The translations under genes were made by a program, and so were the position numbers. Below, one piece after another: positions 17,656-25,783 of a stretch of 64,000 nucleotides of DNA. Under the pieces are notes generated by a model. The model did not search any database. It worked only from the letters and a program-made list of their open reading frames with translations, and had not been told where the DNA came from. This DNA comes from Ktedonobacteria bacterium brp13. GTDB taxonomy: Bacteria; Chloroflexota; Ktedonobacteria; Ktedonobacterales; Ktedonobacteraceae. Within the stretch, counting starts at the first letter, position 1, and each line of letters begins with the position of its first letter. Location: contig AP024096.1 of assembly GCA_015099395.1 (NCBI GenBank), positions 124,001-188,000 of the forward strand, in the 5' to 3' direction.

Positions 17656-18591
17656 CTACTCATCTCCCGACGTTTGCAAACGATTCATCTTTCCATACCG
17701 CCGGACAAGTTGCTGATACTCCTCGGGATCATAGAAAGTACAGCGTTGCGCACCGAATGCTTGCGCAACTTCGACGGCGAATTTGACAGCCTGTGCGATA
17801 TCTATCTCATGACTGGCACCCGTTGCACTCCCAGGAACAGCCGTTTCCGAGGTAATCGCCAGACCAACAACTGGCGCGGTTGTGGCTGTCGCAGGCTGCA
17901 AAATGCTGTTAATATGATAGAGTCCATTGTTGTACGGTGTAATATCTTGCATCGTGACAGCAAACGTGTTCGCAGATCGACCAGTACTTGTCTCCAGTAA
18001 TCGTACGAGATCATCGCTGAACTTTAGGATGTAACCTTCTTTAACTGTCGGAGAGAGAGCCACACCGCGATAGTTGAAAACACGATTCCCTTTGGTCGCA
18101 TCAATCGAAAGAATCGCATTCATCTCTCCTGTGATTTCTTGCTGATTCATGGTCTGCATGTCCACTGGAGAGTCCATAAATGCTACCGGTTGATGTGGAC
18201 GAGTCGGTGCATGAGGACAAATATGGGTACTGATTACGACATCTCCCAGTAGGATATCACCCTTTGCTTGCATATCAATAAGCTTGAGCGCTGATGCCAG
18301 AGCAGCAATAGCACCATCACCATCTGATACCAGACCTATGTACTCTGGTCGAGCACCAATGCCACCTAAGCGACCTACAATACCTAATGTTGGAGCCGGA
18401 CCGCCGCTCGACTTTCCCTGTGATCCAGGGATCGTAATCGAAATGAAATCAGTGCGGCCCTTTTTACCTTCGATGGTATTGGTCACAACTTGACGAGCGC
18501 CACGTACCTCCAAGAACTGTTTCACTCGTTCGCCCGTCACATGTGCGTCATCTAATAGCTCGAAAATATCAATAGTTTGCTTTAAAGACAT
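17656..18591 (-). CDS. DUF1177 family protein
   Basis: 311 residues, soluble, no signal peptide or membrane helix. I recognise the DUF1177 family from the N-terminus (LLDDAHVTGERVKQFLE), the central GIVGRLGGIGARPEYIG and the DGDGAIAALA and STHICPHAPTRPHQPVAFM stretches. The conserved Asp, His and Cys residues suggest a metal-dependent enzyme, but no activity is established. Located 28 bases downstream of the first DUF917 gene and upstream of the PucR gene. Proteins of this family recur with DUF917 and hydantoinase-like genes, which supports a shared pathway. Confidence 0.8.
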   Translation of the reverse strand: MSLKQTIDIFELLDDAHVTGERVKQFLEVRGARQVVTNTIEGKKGRTDFISITIPGSQGKSSGGPAPTLGIVGRLGGIGARPEYIGLVSDGDGAIAALASALKLIDMQAKGDILLGDVVISTHICPHAPTRPHQPVAFMDSPVDMQTMNQQEITGEMNAILSIDATKGNRVFNYRGVALSPTVKEGYILKFSDDLVRLLETSTGRSANTFAVTMQDITPYNNGLYHINSILQPATATTAPVVGLAITSETAVPGSATGASHEIDIAQAVKFAVEVAQAFGAQRCTFYDPEEYQQLVRRYGKMNRLQTSGDE

Positions 18592-18618
18592 AGCCAGCGT
18601 ATTCCTTCCAACTGTTAC

Positions 18619-19689
18619 TCATTCAAAACTATAAGAAATAACTGCTCTGCCGATCACACGTTCAACAGCTTGAAAGAGGGCCTGATCATACATACCTGCT
18701 CCTAAGATCAGGTGTTCTTTAGGCACACATACCAGCATGACGTCGTTCCCTTCTTGAATTTCGGCTGTTACCAGGGGGCGTCCAGTAATGCGATCAAACG
18801 TCATGATCAGATCAGGGAATGTGGCAATGCGCTTTCCATCCTGGTCGAGCGTCATATATTCATTCCAGAAGGTCATTTCAACACCACCAATAGTCACTGT
18901 GCCAACGTCAAAGCCGCCTTCCGACTTCAAGTTAACGTGATCAATCAATCCTTGGAAGAGGATTTCACCGCCTAGATACTTCATAGCAGCTTGAACGACA
19001 GCTTCGCCACCTTTGCTTTCATGCTCCAACATGACACTTCCTAACGCGATGGCTTGTCGAATAGCTCCCAGTGCACAATGTTCACGTGCGTATGCTACAG
19101 AAATTGGGTTACGCGCAACCGCAATCACGCCGCCAGCTTCAACTGCGGCATTGCGGATAAAAGTGGCACACGTCGTTAATGAGCCAGAGACAACGGCTTC
19201 CACATATTTTTCTGCTTTCCCACCTGCCGCTGCCTGGATAGAGAGGTAGTCGGTGCTCCGCTGTAAACCAATAGAACCCATAATGCCTGTAGGATGTGCA
19301 CGTCCATTACAGGGCGCATCTACGCATGGAAGGGATAACATAGCTGCTTGAAACCAGCCATTCACCGTTGCGTTTCCACCATTTTCATTGGTAATCACAC
19401 CGGCAATTTTTCTACCTATCCGTGCTTCCAGCAGTTCGATTGCACGCACATAGTGAGTAGGCTTCACATACCGCTGTTTCGCCGAAGGCGCTCCAACCAA
19501 CCCCACTGTCACCAGTAACGCATCGTCAGGCAAATCTTCAAGAGGAATCAATTGAGGTATTCCAACATCGACAGCTAATTGCCCTAGCAGGGTCCCCTGA
19601 TCCATCCAGCCTCCCCCTCCCCCACCCAATACGGCACCACCAAGTACAGCGGCTCTGACATCCTCATTGGTAATAGTATGTGAAGTCAT
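18619..19689 (-). CDS. DUF917 family protein (paralogue 1)
   Basis: 356 residues from the ATG at 19689, chosen because GAGGTGG precedes it; the open frame begins 45 bases earlier. The N-terminus has the family glycine stretch VLGGAVLGGGGGG, followed by PLEDLPDDALLVTVGLVGAPS and, later, GVITNENGGNATVNGW. DUF917 proteins occur beside hydantoinase/oxoprolinase genes; their reaction is unknown. First gene of the minus-strand arm, divergent from the NCS1 permease. It is a distant paralogue of the DUF917 protein at 23446, so the island keeps two versions, perhaps as two subunits or for two substrates. Confidence 0.88.
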   Translation of the reverse strand: MTSHTITNEDVRAAVLGGAVLGGGGGGWMDQGTLLGQLAVDVGIPQLIPLEDLPDDALLVTVGLVGAPSAKQRYVKPTHYVRAIELLEARIGRKIAGVITNENGGNATVNGWFQAAMLSLPCVDAPCNGRAHPTGIMGSIGLQRSTDYLSIQAAAGGKAEKYVEAVVSGSLTTCATFIRNAAVEAGGVIAVARNPISVAYAREHCALGAIRQAIALGSVMLEHESKGGEAVVQAAMKYLGGEILFQGLIDHVNLKSEGGFDVGTVTIGGVEMTFWNEYMTLDQDGKRIATFPDLIMTFDRITGRPLVTAEIQEGNDVMLVCVPKEHLILGAGMYDQALFQAVERVIGRAVISYSFE

Positions 19690-20407
19690 CGTTCCACCTC
19701 GCTTTGCATTGGATAGTTTGTGCATGAAGTACACGCATCATTCAAGATCATTAGCACAGTAAAAGCTATGGACGTGCCTTTCCTACTGCAGCTTTCATCC
19801 ATACGCTATGGATCAAACTAATTTGAATTAAGATATAGGACCATGAGGATTTAGTCTATGGAATTTAAACCAAAGTATAGGCACGCTATTTGGGCAACTG
19901 CACAAATGATGGAACAATGAACAGAATATAGTGCACAAAGCAAGCGTTAAGCCAAACAGTTGCACTACATCAACAATTGCAGACATACTGTATGTACAGC
20001 CCAAATCGGACACATAGTTACTTTATCCATCAATGACTATATACATTTTCCGAAACATCATTCCTACAATTTCTGCATAAAACTAGTTACCACTATTGCC
20101 TTTACTCTCCTCTATGTATACAATAGTATTTTCTATTTTTCCTTTATCTATATTATTACTTGTTATATATTACAATGCATATAAATTTATTCATAGCGAT
20201 ACTACGCACTTATTAGAATACTTATCACATGTGCCTTGTGTATATTCTACCTATATTTTGTTCTTTGCACTTGACAACATATGGAACATTGTAGTAAAAA
20301 TCTCAGCAAGTCCTTACCATTTCTATTTATTTACCTCCGTAGGAACTTACACTTATACAGCAACCTTGCTCTCTGAGCATTCTTCTCAACAGAAGGAGCG
20401 TATTACC
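19690..20407. other. Divergent regulatory region of the PucR/DUF917/NCS1 island
   Basis: About 700 very AT-rich bases. An open frame on plus runs into the permease but starts without a ribosome site. Possible sites are a perfect dyad ACATACTGTATGT (19983-19995) and two related motifs, CAACTGCAC near 19896 and CAGTTGCAC near 19958. This is where PucR would be expected to bind. Confidence 0.4.
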
Positions 20408-21775
20408 ATGAGCAACCAAACAAAATCAGATGTCGACAGCACACAAGAGACAGTAGCAGACATTGGTCATGATGACTTCGCCCTGGCACGTGTTCCGCAA
20501 TCGGAACGCTATTCTTGGTTTAGCGTCGCTGTACAACGTTTCGGTCAACTTTCCGCGTTATCGCAGTTTCTGTTAGGGGCTACCCTGGGCTTTGGTATGA
20601 ATTTCTGGTCAGCCTTCTGGGCATTGACCCTGGGTGCTGTTATCCTGGAAGTTGTTGCCATCTTTACTGGCATTGCCGGACAACGTGAGGGCATGAGTAC
20701 GTCAGTTCTCGCACGTTGGACCGGCTTTGGGCGCTATGGATCGAGCCTGATCGGTCTGGTGATTGCCATCAGCTTGATCGGCTGGTTCGGTATCCAGAAT
20801 AGTGTTTTCGCCGAGGGGCTTCATTCACTCCTTGGTTTTCTTCCCATCTGGGGCTGGAGCATTGTAACCGGTCTGGCAGTCACGGCGATTGTGATGATCG
20901 GATTTCTCTCTATGACCTGGGCCGCCTATATTACTATTCCGGCCTTCTTACTCCTAGCAGGCTATTCTATTATCAACGCCCTTACGCACTACTCACTGGG
21001 ACAGATGGTATCCTCACCTGCGCCTGGCGCTACTTTGAGTCTGGCTGCAGGCACAACAATCGTTGCTGGAGGTTTCATCGTAGGTACGGTCACAACACCT
21101 GATATGACACGCTACAACCGTTCAATCGGAGACGTAATCAAACAGACAGTGATCGGTATTACGCTCGGTGAATATACCATCGGCCTGATTGGTGTTCTCC
21201 TGGCGCATGCGATGAGGACCTCGGACGTCATCACGATTGTAACGTCGACCAGTGGTGTTCTCGGGACAATTGTACTGGTCGCTGCGACAGTGAAGATTAA
21301 CGACTGGAATCTTTATTCCCCTTCATTGGGCTTAGCCAATATTATTGATACAGTATTTGGTCGCCATGTCAATCGAGGGCTCATCACACTGATCGCCGGT
21401 ATCATTGGCACGCTCCTTTCTGCTCTCGGTGTACTGCAACAGTTTACCAACTTCCTGACCATTCTGGGTATCACGATTCCGCCTGTGGCCGGTATCATGG
21501 TGGTGGATTACTTCATATTGCAACGCTCCCGCAAGGCGTTGGATGAAAGTGCTGCCAAAGGGATATTACCCACCTTCACCGAGTCCTGGAATCCGATGTC
21601 TATCGCGGTCTGGATTATCGCTTCGGTCATTGGTTATTTCGTAAACTGGGGCATTCCTGCTCTCAACTCACTGATCTGTTCCGCTGTATTGTATTACGTG
21701 GGCATGAAGATAGTCATGGCACTACAAACAAGCGGCAAAAAAAACATAGCACAAGAGGTCTCTAACGACCTTTAA
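20408..21775 (+). CDS. NCS1-family nucleobase:cation symporter (cytosine/purine permease type)
   Basis: 455 residues from the ATG at 20408 (AGAAGGAG upstream). About twelve transmembrane helices after a 55-residue hydrophilic N-terminus. The cytosine permease/CodB-like order is visible: GATLGFGMNFWSAFWALTLG, then MSTSVLARWTGFGRYGS, then GGFIVGTVTTPDMTRYNR, which is a conserved NCS1 region, and late VVDYFILQR. NCS1 carriers import cytosine, purines, allantoin or hydantoins. It is the first gene of a plus-strand operon with hydantoinase/oxoprolinase and DUF917 genes, and would feed that pathway. Exact substrate unknown. Confidence 0.92.
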   Translation: MSNQTKSDVDSTQETVADIGHDDFALARVPQSERYSWFSVAVQRFGQLSALSQFLLGATLGFGMNFWSAFWALTLGAVILEVVAIFTGIAGQREGMSTSVLARWTGFGRYGSSLIGLVIAISLIGWFGIQNSVFAEGLHSLLGFLPIWGWSIVTGLAVTAIVMIGFLSMTWAAYITIPAFLLLAGYSIINALTHYSLGQMVSSPAPGATLSLAAGTTIVAGGFIVGTVTTPDMTRYNRSIGDVIKQTVIGITLGEYTIGLIGVLLAHAMRTSDVITIVTSTSGVLGTIVLVAATVKINDWNLYSPSLGLANIIDTVFGRHVNRGLITLIAGIIGTLLSALGVLQQFTNFLTILGITIPPVAGIMVVDYFILQRSRKALDESAAKGILPTFTESWNPMSIAVWIIASVIGYFVNWGIPALNSLICSAVLYYVGMKIVMALQTSGKKNIAQEVSNDL

Positions 21776-21865
21776 TCATCCTTTTCATTGTGCACACTCA
21801 AATTTCGCATATCCTACCCAGGAAACCCTATCTTCATCCTTATCTCAAAAAGAAGGAGTCATTGT

Positions 21866-23431
21866 ATGCGTTATCGTCTTGGAATTGACATTGGAGGAAC
21901 CAATACTGATGCAGCTATCCTCGATGAAAACAACCAGGTCGTAGCGAAAGGCAAGACGCCAGTTACCGCAGATGTGATTACTGGCATCAAACAAATCGTT
22001 GGCCAGGTTCTGGCGCAAGCACAGTTGAATCCGCAGGATATCACTCATGCTATGCTTGGAACCACACAGGTCACCAATGCCATCATTGAACGCAAAGGCC
22101 TGGCACGAGTCGGCATTCTGCGTCTGGGGGCTCCAGCGACAAAAGCAGTTCCCCCATTGATTGGCTGGCCACAAGATTTACGCAACTGTGTAGAAGGACC
22201 CAGCGCTATTCTGCCAGGCGGCGTTCAGTACGATGGTCGCCCGATTACACCGTTCGATCCGGATGCCGTCAGGCGTATGGTCGAAGAAGCCAGAGACCAG
22301 GTACAGGGATTGGCTATCACTTCTGTTTTCTCAGCAGTACGAAACGATGATGAGTTGGCAGCCGCCGCAATAGTTTCGGAGCTTGTTCCAGCAGGCACTC
22401 CGATTTCTCTCTCTCATGAAATTGGGAGTCTCGGCTTTCTTGAACGAGAAAACGCGACGATTTTGAATGCATCGGTTGCGCCAGTTGCACACCGCGTCAC
22501 GCAGGCATTCAGAGGAGCCCTCGAACAACTTGGTATCCATGCACAATTCTTCCTCTCACAAAATGATGGTACACTGATGTCCCTCGAATATGCACTGCAA
22601 TATCCTATTCTAACTATTGCCTGTGGTCCTACGAACAGCATTCGCGGCGCAGCATTTCTCTCAGGACTCAGCGATGCCATCGTGATTGATATTGGTGGCA
22701 CATCGACCGATGTTGGGGTACTGATCTCCGGTTTCCCACGTGAATCAGCAGCCGCAGTTGAGATTGGCGGCGTACGCACAAACTTCCGGATGCCGGATCT
22801 GGTCTCCATCGGGCTGGGAGGCGGCTCGATTATCCGTACTGATGAGAGTGCGAATGGCAAGACCGTACGTATCGGGCCTGATAGCGTTGGCTATGCTGTC
22901 GTTACCGAAGCGTTGTGCTTTGGCGGGCAGACGTTAACAATGACCGATGTAACCGTGGCACGCGGCATGGCACAACTCGGAAATTCGGCTGCTATTGCTA
23001 CCCCACAAGCTATTCTTGATGAAGCTTTCCGCCTGAGTGTCGCTATGACCGAAGAGGCCGTTGACCGCATGAAAACCAGTGCCAGTGAGGTGCCAGTCAT
23101 CGCCGTTGGTGGTGGAAGCATTCTGCTACCAGATACACTCGCCGGGGTCTCAAAGGTGTATAAACCAGAGCACTATGAGGTCGCAAATGCCATTGGTGCT
23201 GCGATCGCGCAGGTATCTGGCACCGTTGATCACGTCTATACCATGGGGAACCGTACACGTGAGGATGTCCTGCAAGAAGCACGCGAGGCGGCATTTAACG
23301 AAGCAATACGCGCGGGCGCTGACCCAGATAGCCTGGAGATAATTGAGATCGAAGAGGTACCTCTGGCGTACCTACCAGGCAATGCGGTACGTATACGCGT
23401 CAAGGCCGCTGGCCGACTCAAAAGCTACTAG
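21866..23431 (+). CDS. Hydantoinase/oxoprolinase family protein, short HyuA-like form
   Basis: 521 residues from the ATG at 21866 with AAGGAG upstream. N-terminal Hydant_A_N domain with the ATPase phosphate motif LGIDIGGTNTDAAILDE; the second ATPase motif is VIDIGGTSTDVGVLI and a third glycine turn is GGGSI. At about 520 residues it lacks the long C-terminus of true HyuA or oxoprolinase (near 690), and no HyuB partner follows. This short form is the one typically linked to DUF917 genes. It likely uses ATP to open or modify a cyclic amide. 14 bases before the second DUF917 gene. Confidence 0.9.
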   Translation: MRYRLGIDIGGTNTDAAILDENNQVVAKGKTPVTADVITGIKQIVGQVLAQAQLNPQDITHAMLGTTQVTNAIIERKGLARVGILRLGAPATKAVPPLIGWPQDLRNCVEGPSAILPGGVQYDGRPITPFDPDAVRRMVEEARDQVQGLAITSVFSAVRNDDELAAAAIVSELVPAGTPISLSHEIGSLGFLERENATILNASVAPVAHRVTQAFRGALEQLGIHAQFFLSQNDGTLMSLEYALQYPILTIACGPTNSIRGAAFLSGLSDAIVIDIGGTSTDVGVLISGFPRESAAAVEIGGVRTNFRMPDLVSIGLGGGSIIRTDESANGKTVRIGPDSVGYAVVTEALCFGGQTLTMTDVTVARGMAQLGNSAAIATPQAILDEAFRLSVAMTEEAVDRMKTSASEVPVIAVGGGSILLPDTLAGVSKVYKPEHYEVANAIGAAIAQVSGTVDHVYTMGNRTREDVLQEAREAAFNEAIRAGADPDSLEIIEIEEVPLAYLPGNAVRIRVKAAGRLKSY

Positions 23432-23445
23432 TAAGAGAGGAAAGC

Positions 23446-24597
23446 ATGCGTCAGATCACAGCACAAGACTTAGAATACTTATCCGTGGGAGCCGCCATTC
23501 TTGGTGCAGGCGGTGGTGGTGATCCCTTCATCGGCAAATTGATGGCTCAACGTGCAATTGAAGAACAGGGTCCGGTCACATTACTTGATCCCGATGATCT
23601 TGAGGATGATGCACTGGTCCTACCATCGGCTATGATGGGAGCACCAACGGTCACTCTGGAAAAAATACCGGAAGGGCTGGAAATCGTACGTGCATTCCGT
23701 GCCGAAGAGCATCACCTGGGCATGAAAGTCACAGCGACCTCTCCAATCGAGTGTGGTGGCATCAACTCGCAGATTCCATTTCTCCTGGCAGCACATGCCC
23801 GCATCCCAGTCGTAGATGGTGATGGTATGGGACGTGCCTTCCCAGAACTACAGATGGAAACCTTCCATGTGTATGGTTTATCCGGTTCACCCGCAGTCGT
23901 TGCCGACGAATTGGGTTCAATCGTGACGCTTGAGACACCTAACAACCATCATCTGGAATGGCTAGCACGTGGTGTGACGATACGTATGGGCGGTCAGTCC
24001 TTGCTTGTTGATTATCCTATGTCCGGAGCAGACTTCAAGCGCACAGCTGTCCATCGAACCATATCTATGGGTATCAAGATCGGTGAAGCTGTCACCAATG
24101 CCCATGCCAACGGTCAACACCCCATTGATGCGATTTGTGCTTCAACACAAGATACCATCTATGGACGTGGAGTTGTTCTGTTCCGTGGCAAAATTGCGGA
24201 TGTCGAACGCCGCACACGTGAAGGCTTCGCCTTTGGCCGTGCAACACTGCAAGGTATGGGAGAATCACAGGGGAGCGAGATGGCGATCGAATTTCAGAAC
24301 GAAAATCTGGTCGCTATCAAAGATGGACAGGTCATCGCCAGCGTGCCCGATATCATTTGCCTGCTCGATAACGAAATGGCGACGGCGATTACCAATGAGC
24401 GTGTCCGCTATGGACAACGAGTCGTTGTTGTCGCGATTCCTACACCTGAGATTATGCGTACGGAGGCTGCTTTGGAGGTCTGGGGACCAAAGGCCTTTGG
24501 CTATGATATTCCCTTCACACCTCTCGAAAAGCACTTTGCAGAATACTATCGACGCTATGGTGTCTTGCCTGATAAAGAAAAATATCTACAAGGTTAA
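23446..24597 (+). CDS. DUF917 family protein (paralogue 2)
   Basis: 383 residues. AGAGAGG lies five bases before the ATG. N-terminus with GAAILGAGGGGDPF, then DPDDLEDDALVLPSAMMGAPTV, a central ECGGINSQIPFLLAA and the C-terminal IVSVPDIICLLD-like strand. It is co-transcribed with the short HyuA-like gene (14-base gap), which suggests the two act as partners, as HyuA and HyuB do, with DUF917 taking the role of the missing HyuB. That role is inference from context. Last gene of the plus-strand arm. Confidence 0.88.
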   Translation: MRQITAQDLEYLSVGAAILGAGGGGDPFIGKLMAQRAIEEQGPVTLLDPDDLEDDALVLPSAMMGAPTVTLEKIPEGLEIVRAFRAEEHHLGMKVTATSPIECGGINSQIPFLLAAHARIPVVDGDGMGRAFPELQMETFHVYGLSGSPAVVADELGSIVTLETPNNHHLEWLARGVTIRMGGQSLLVDYPMSGADFKRTAVHRTISMGIKIGEAVTNAHANGQHPIDAICASTQDTIYGRGVVLFRGKIADVERRTREGFAFGRATLQGMGESQGSEMAIEFQNENLVAIKDGQVIASVPDIICLLDNEMATAITNERVRYGQRVVVVAIPTPEIMRTEAALEVWGPKAFGYDIPFTPLEKHFAEYYRRYGVLPDKEKYLQG

Positions 24598-24680
24598 GAA
24601 CAGTATATAGGCTGTTTCTTCGGATATGTCAGAACTGAGAACATGGGGTAGTGTTGCAAAAAAATTTGAGCTGAGAAAAT

Positions 24681-24833
24681 GGAGCTGGCAAGAGTACACT
24701 ACTCCTCTCTCTTGCCCTCAGCCTGATTGAGCGAGCACATGCAGACGACCTTCAACATCTCCCTGTCATTATAAACCTCGCTTCCTGGGCTGAAAAACAT
24801 CAGGCATTGGAAGAATGGCTGAGGGAAAAGTAA
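24681..24833 (+). pseudogene. Fragment of a NACHT-type NTPase
   Basis: A 50-codon open stretch without a start reads GAGKSTLLLSLALSLIER, a Walker A motif with its helix, then LPVIINLASWAEKHQALEEW, the strand and helix that follow in NACHT NTPases, and then stops (TAA). The frame is closed by a stop three codons before the Walker motif. Nothing upstream or downstream continues the protein, so it is a relic of a large signalling or defence STAND protein. Directly after it (24838-24966) another short frame with LRLYVNEMPLVKI resembles a jelly-roll domain strand pair, probably also debris. Confidence 0.6.
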
Positions 24834-24975
24834 TATTGTGATGCTACAGGTACAAGGCAACCCGTTGCGGTTATATGTTAATGAGATGCCGCTTGTCAAA
24901 ATCCAGGGTGAGAGTAATAGCCTGAAGTCTGCCGGGTTGGTTGTCCTGGCGCAGACCACATCTCAAGGCAACCAA

Positions 24976-25212
24976 CGACTCAGGAGAACCATATTGCGCT
25001 TCAGCATAGAGCAGAGGATGAAGCTCATAGACAGAGTTCAGATACGTGCCGGGAAGGCCATATGGCTCACCCTCATTGAGATTACCCCTCAAGCCAAGAC
25101 GTCCATTCGAAAGGGCAAACAGAGATTCCGTTTGCGCTAAAAGCTCAAGGTGAAAGGCTTTTTCAGTGATACTCCATTATTCATCTACCTGAAAGGAGGG
25201 ATGTTCAATCAT
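24976..25212 (-). pseudogene. 5' fragment of a GH65 glycoside phosphorylase
   Basis: Starts with ATG at 25212 after TAGGAG. The reading MIEHPSFQVDE, one in-frame TAA, then ESLFALSNGRLGLRGNLNEG and LPGTYLNSVYE is the N-terminus of kojibiose/maltose phosphorylase-type GH65 enzymes. Homology ends near codon 79 (after YGSPES). A full enzyme has about 750-800 residues, so about a tenth remains, with one nonsense codon. The ribosome site is still intact. Confidence 0.65.
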
Positions 25213-25783
25213 CGTTATTTCTCCTAAAAAATAGACATTCTTATAGAAGAAGAAAAAGTATTCAATGCAACAAGCAATCGGAAAAGATAGATCCGGGTCA
25301 AGGACAAAGCGATTGCGAAATGTGAGATGCGCTTTGTTCAAAACTCATGCTTGCACGATGTTCCTATAAAGGACACGTTGAACGCGTGGTTGACTGATAC
25401 TCTATTTCCTTCTGAAGATGAACAAATACAGGTACAGAGTACACGTTCCTACAACTTCACTCCAAAATTGGTATAGACATCTTGACATACATACCTTGAG
25501 TAAGTTATGCTCTTCATTAGAAGTATAGTAATATTTTACGGTCTTACAAATTATCAGGCGATCTTTAGGGCAGGGAGGCACTTTAGAGTATCGCCAGGTA
25601 CTTCGTTGTTTCTTTTTCATTGTGCGATAGCAACAATGAGAAGTTCTACATTCCTACTTTCTTTCTTAAGGCTGTAGCCATAGTCATTCATCCATCCATA
25701 CATACATGGATACGTTCTGCCACTTCATGTACCGATACTTCCCTGGAAAAACAAAACATTCAATTGTTCCCTAGGAGTTATCT
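25213..25783. other. Gene-free region upstream of the chitinase
   Basis: About 570 AT-rich bases. A 72-codon minus-strand frame (25402-25620) has no ribosome site that I trust and no recognisable family. The chitinase promoter should be here; no consensus box is convincing. Confidence 0.4.

Noticed and set aside
24650..24665. GTGTTGCAAA as another IS6 terminal repeat
   Set aside because: Only about ten bases agree and no transposase homology adjoins; a similar TGTTGCAAAG near 57063 is equally weak.
25402..25620. 72-codon minus-strand frame
   Set aside because: No credible ribosome site or family; AT-rich intergenic DNA upstream of the chitinase.
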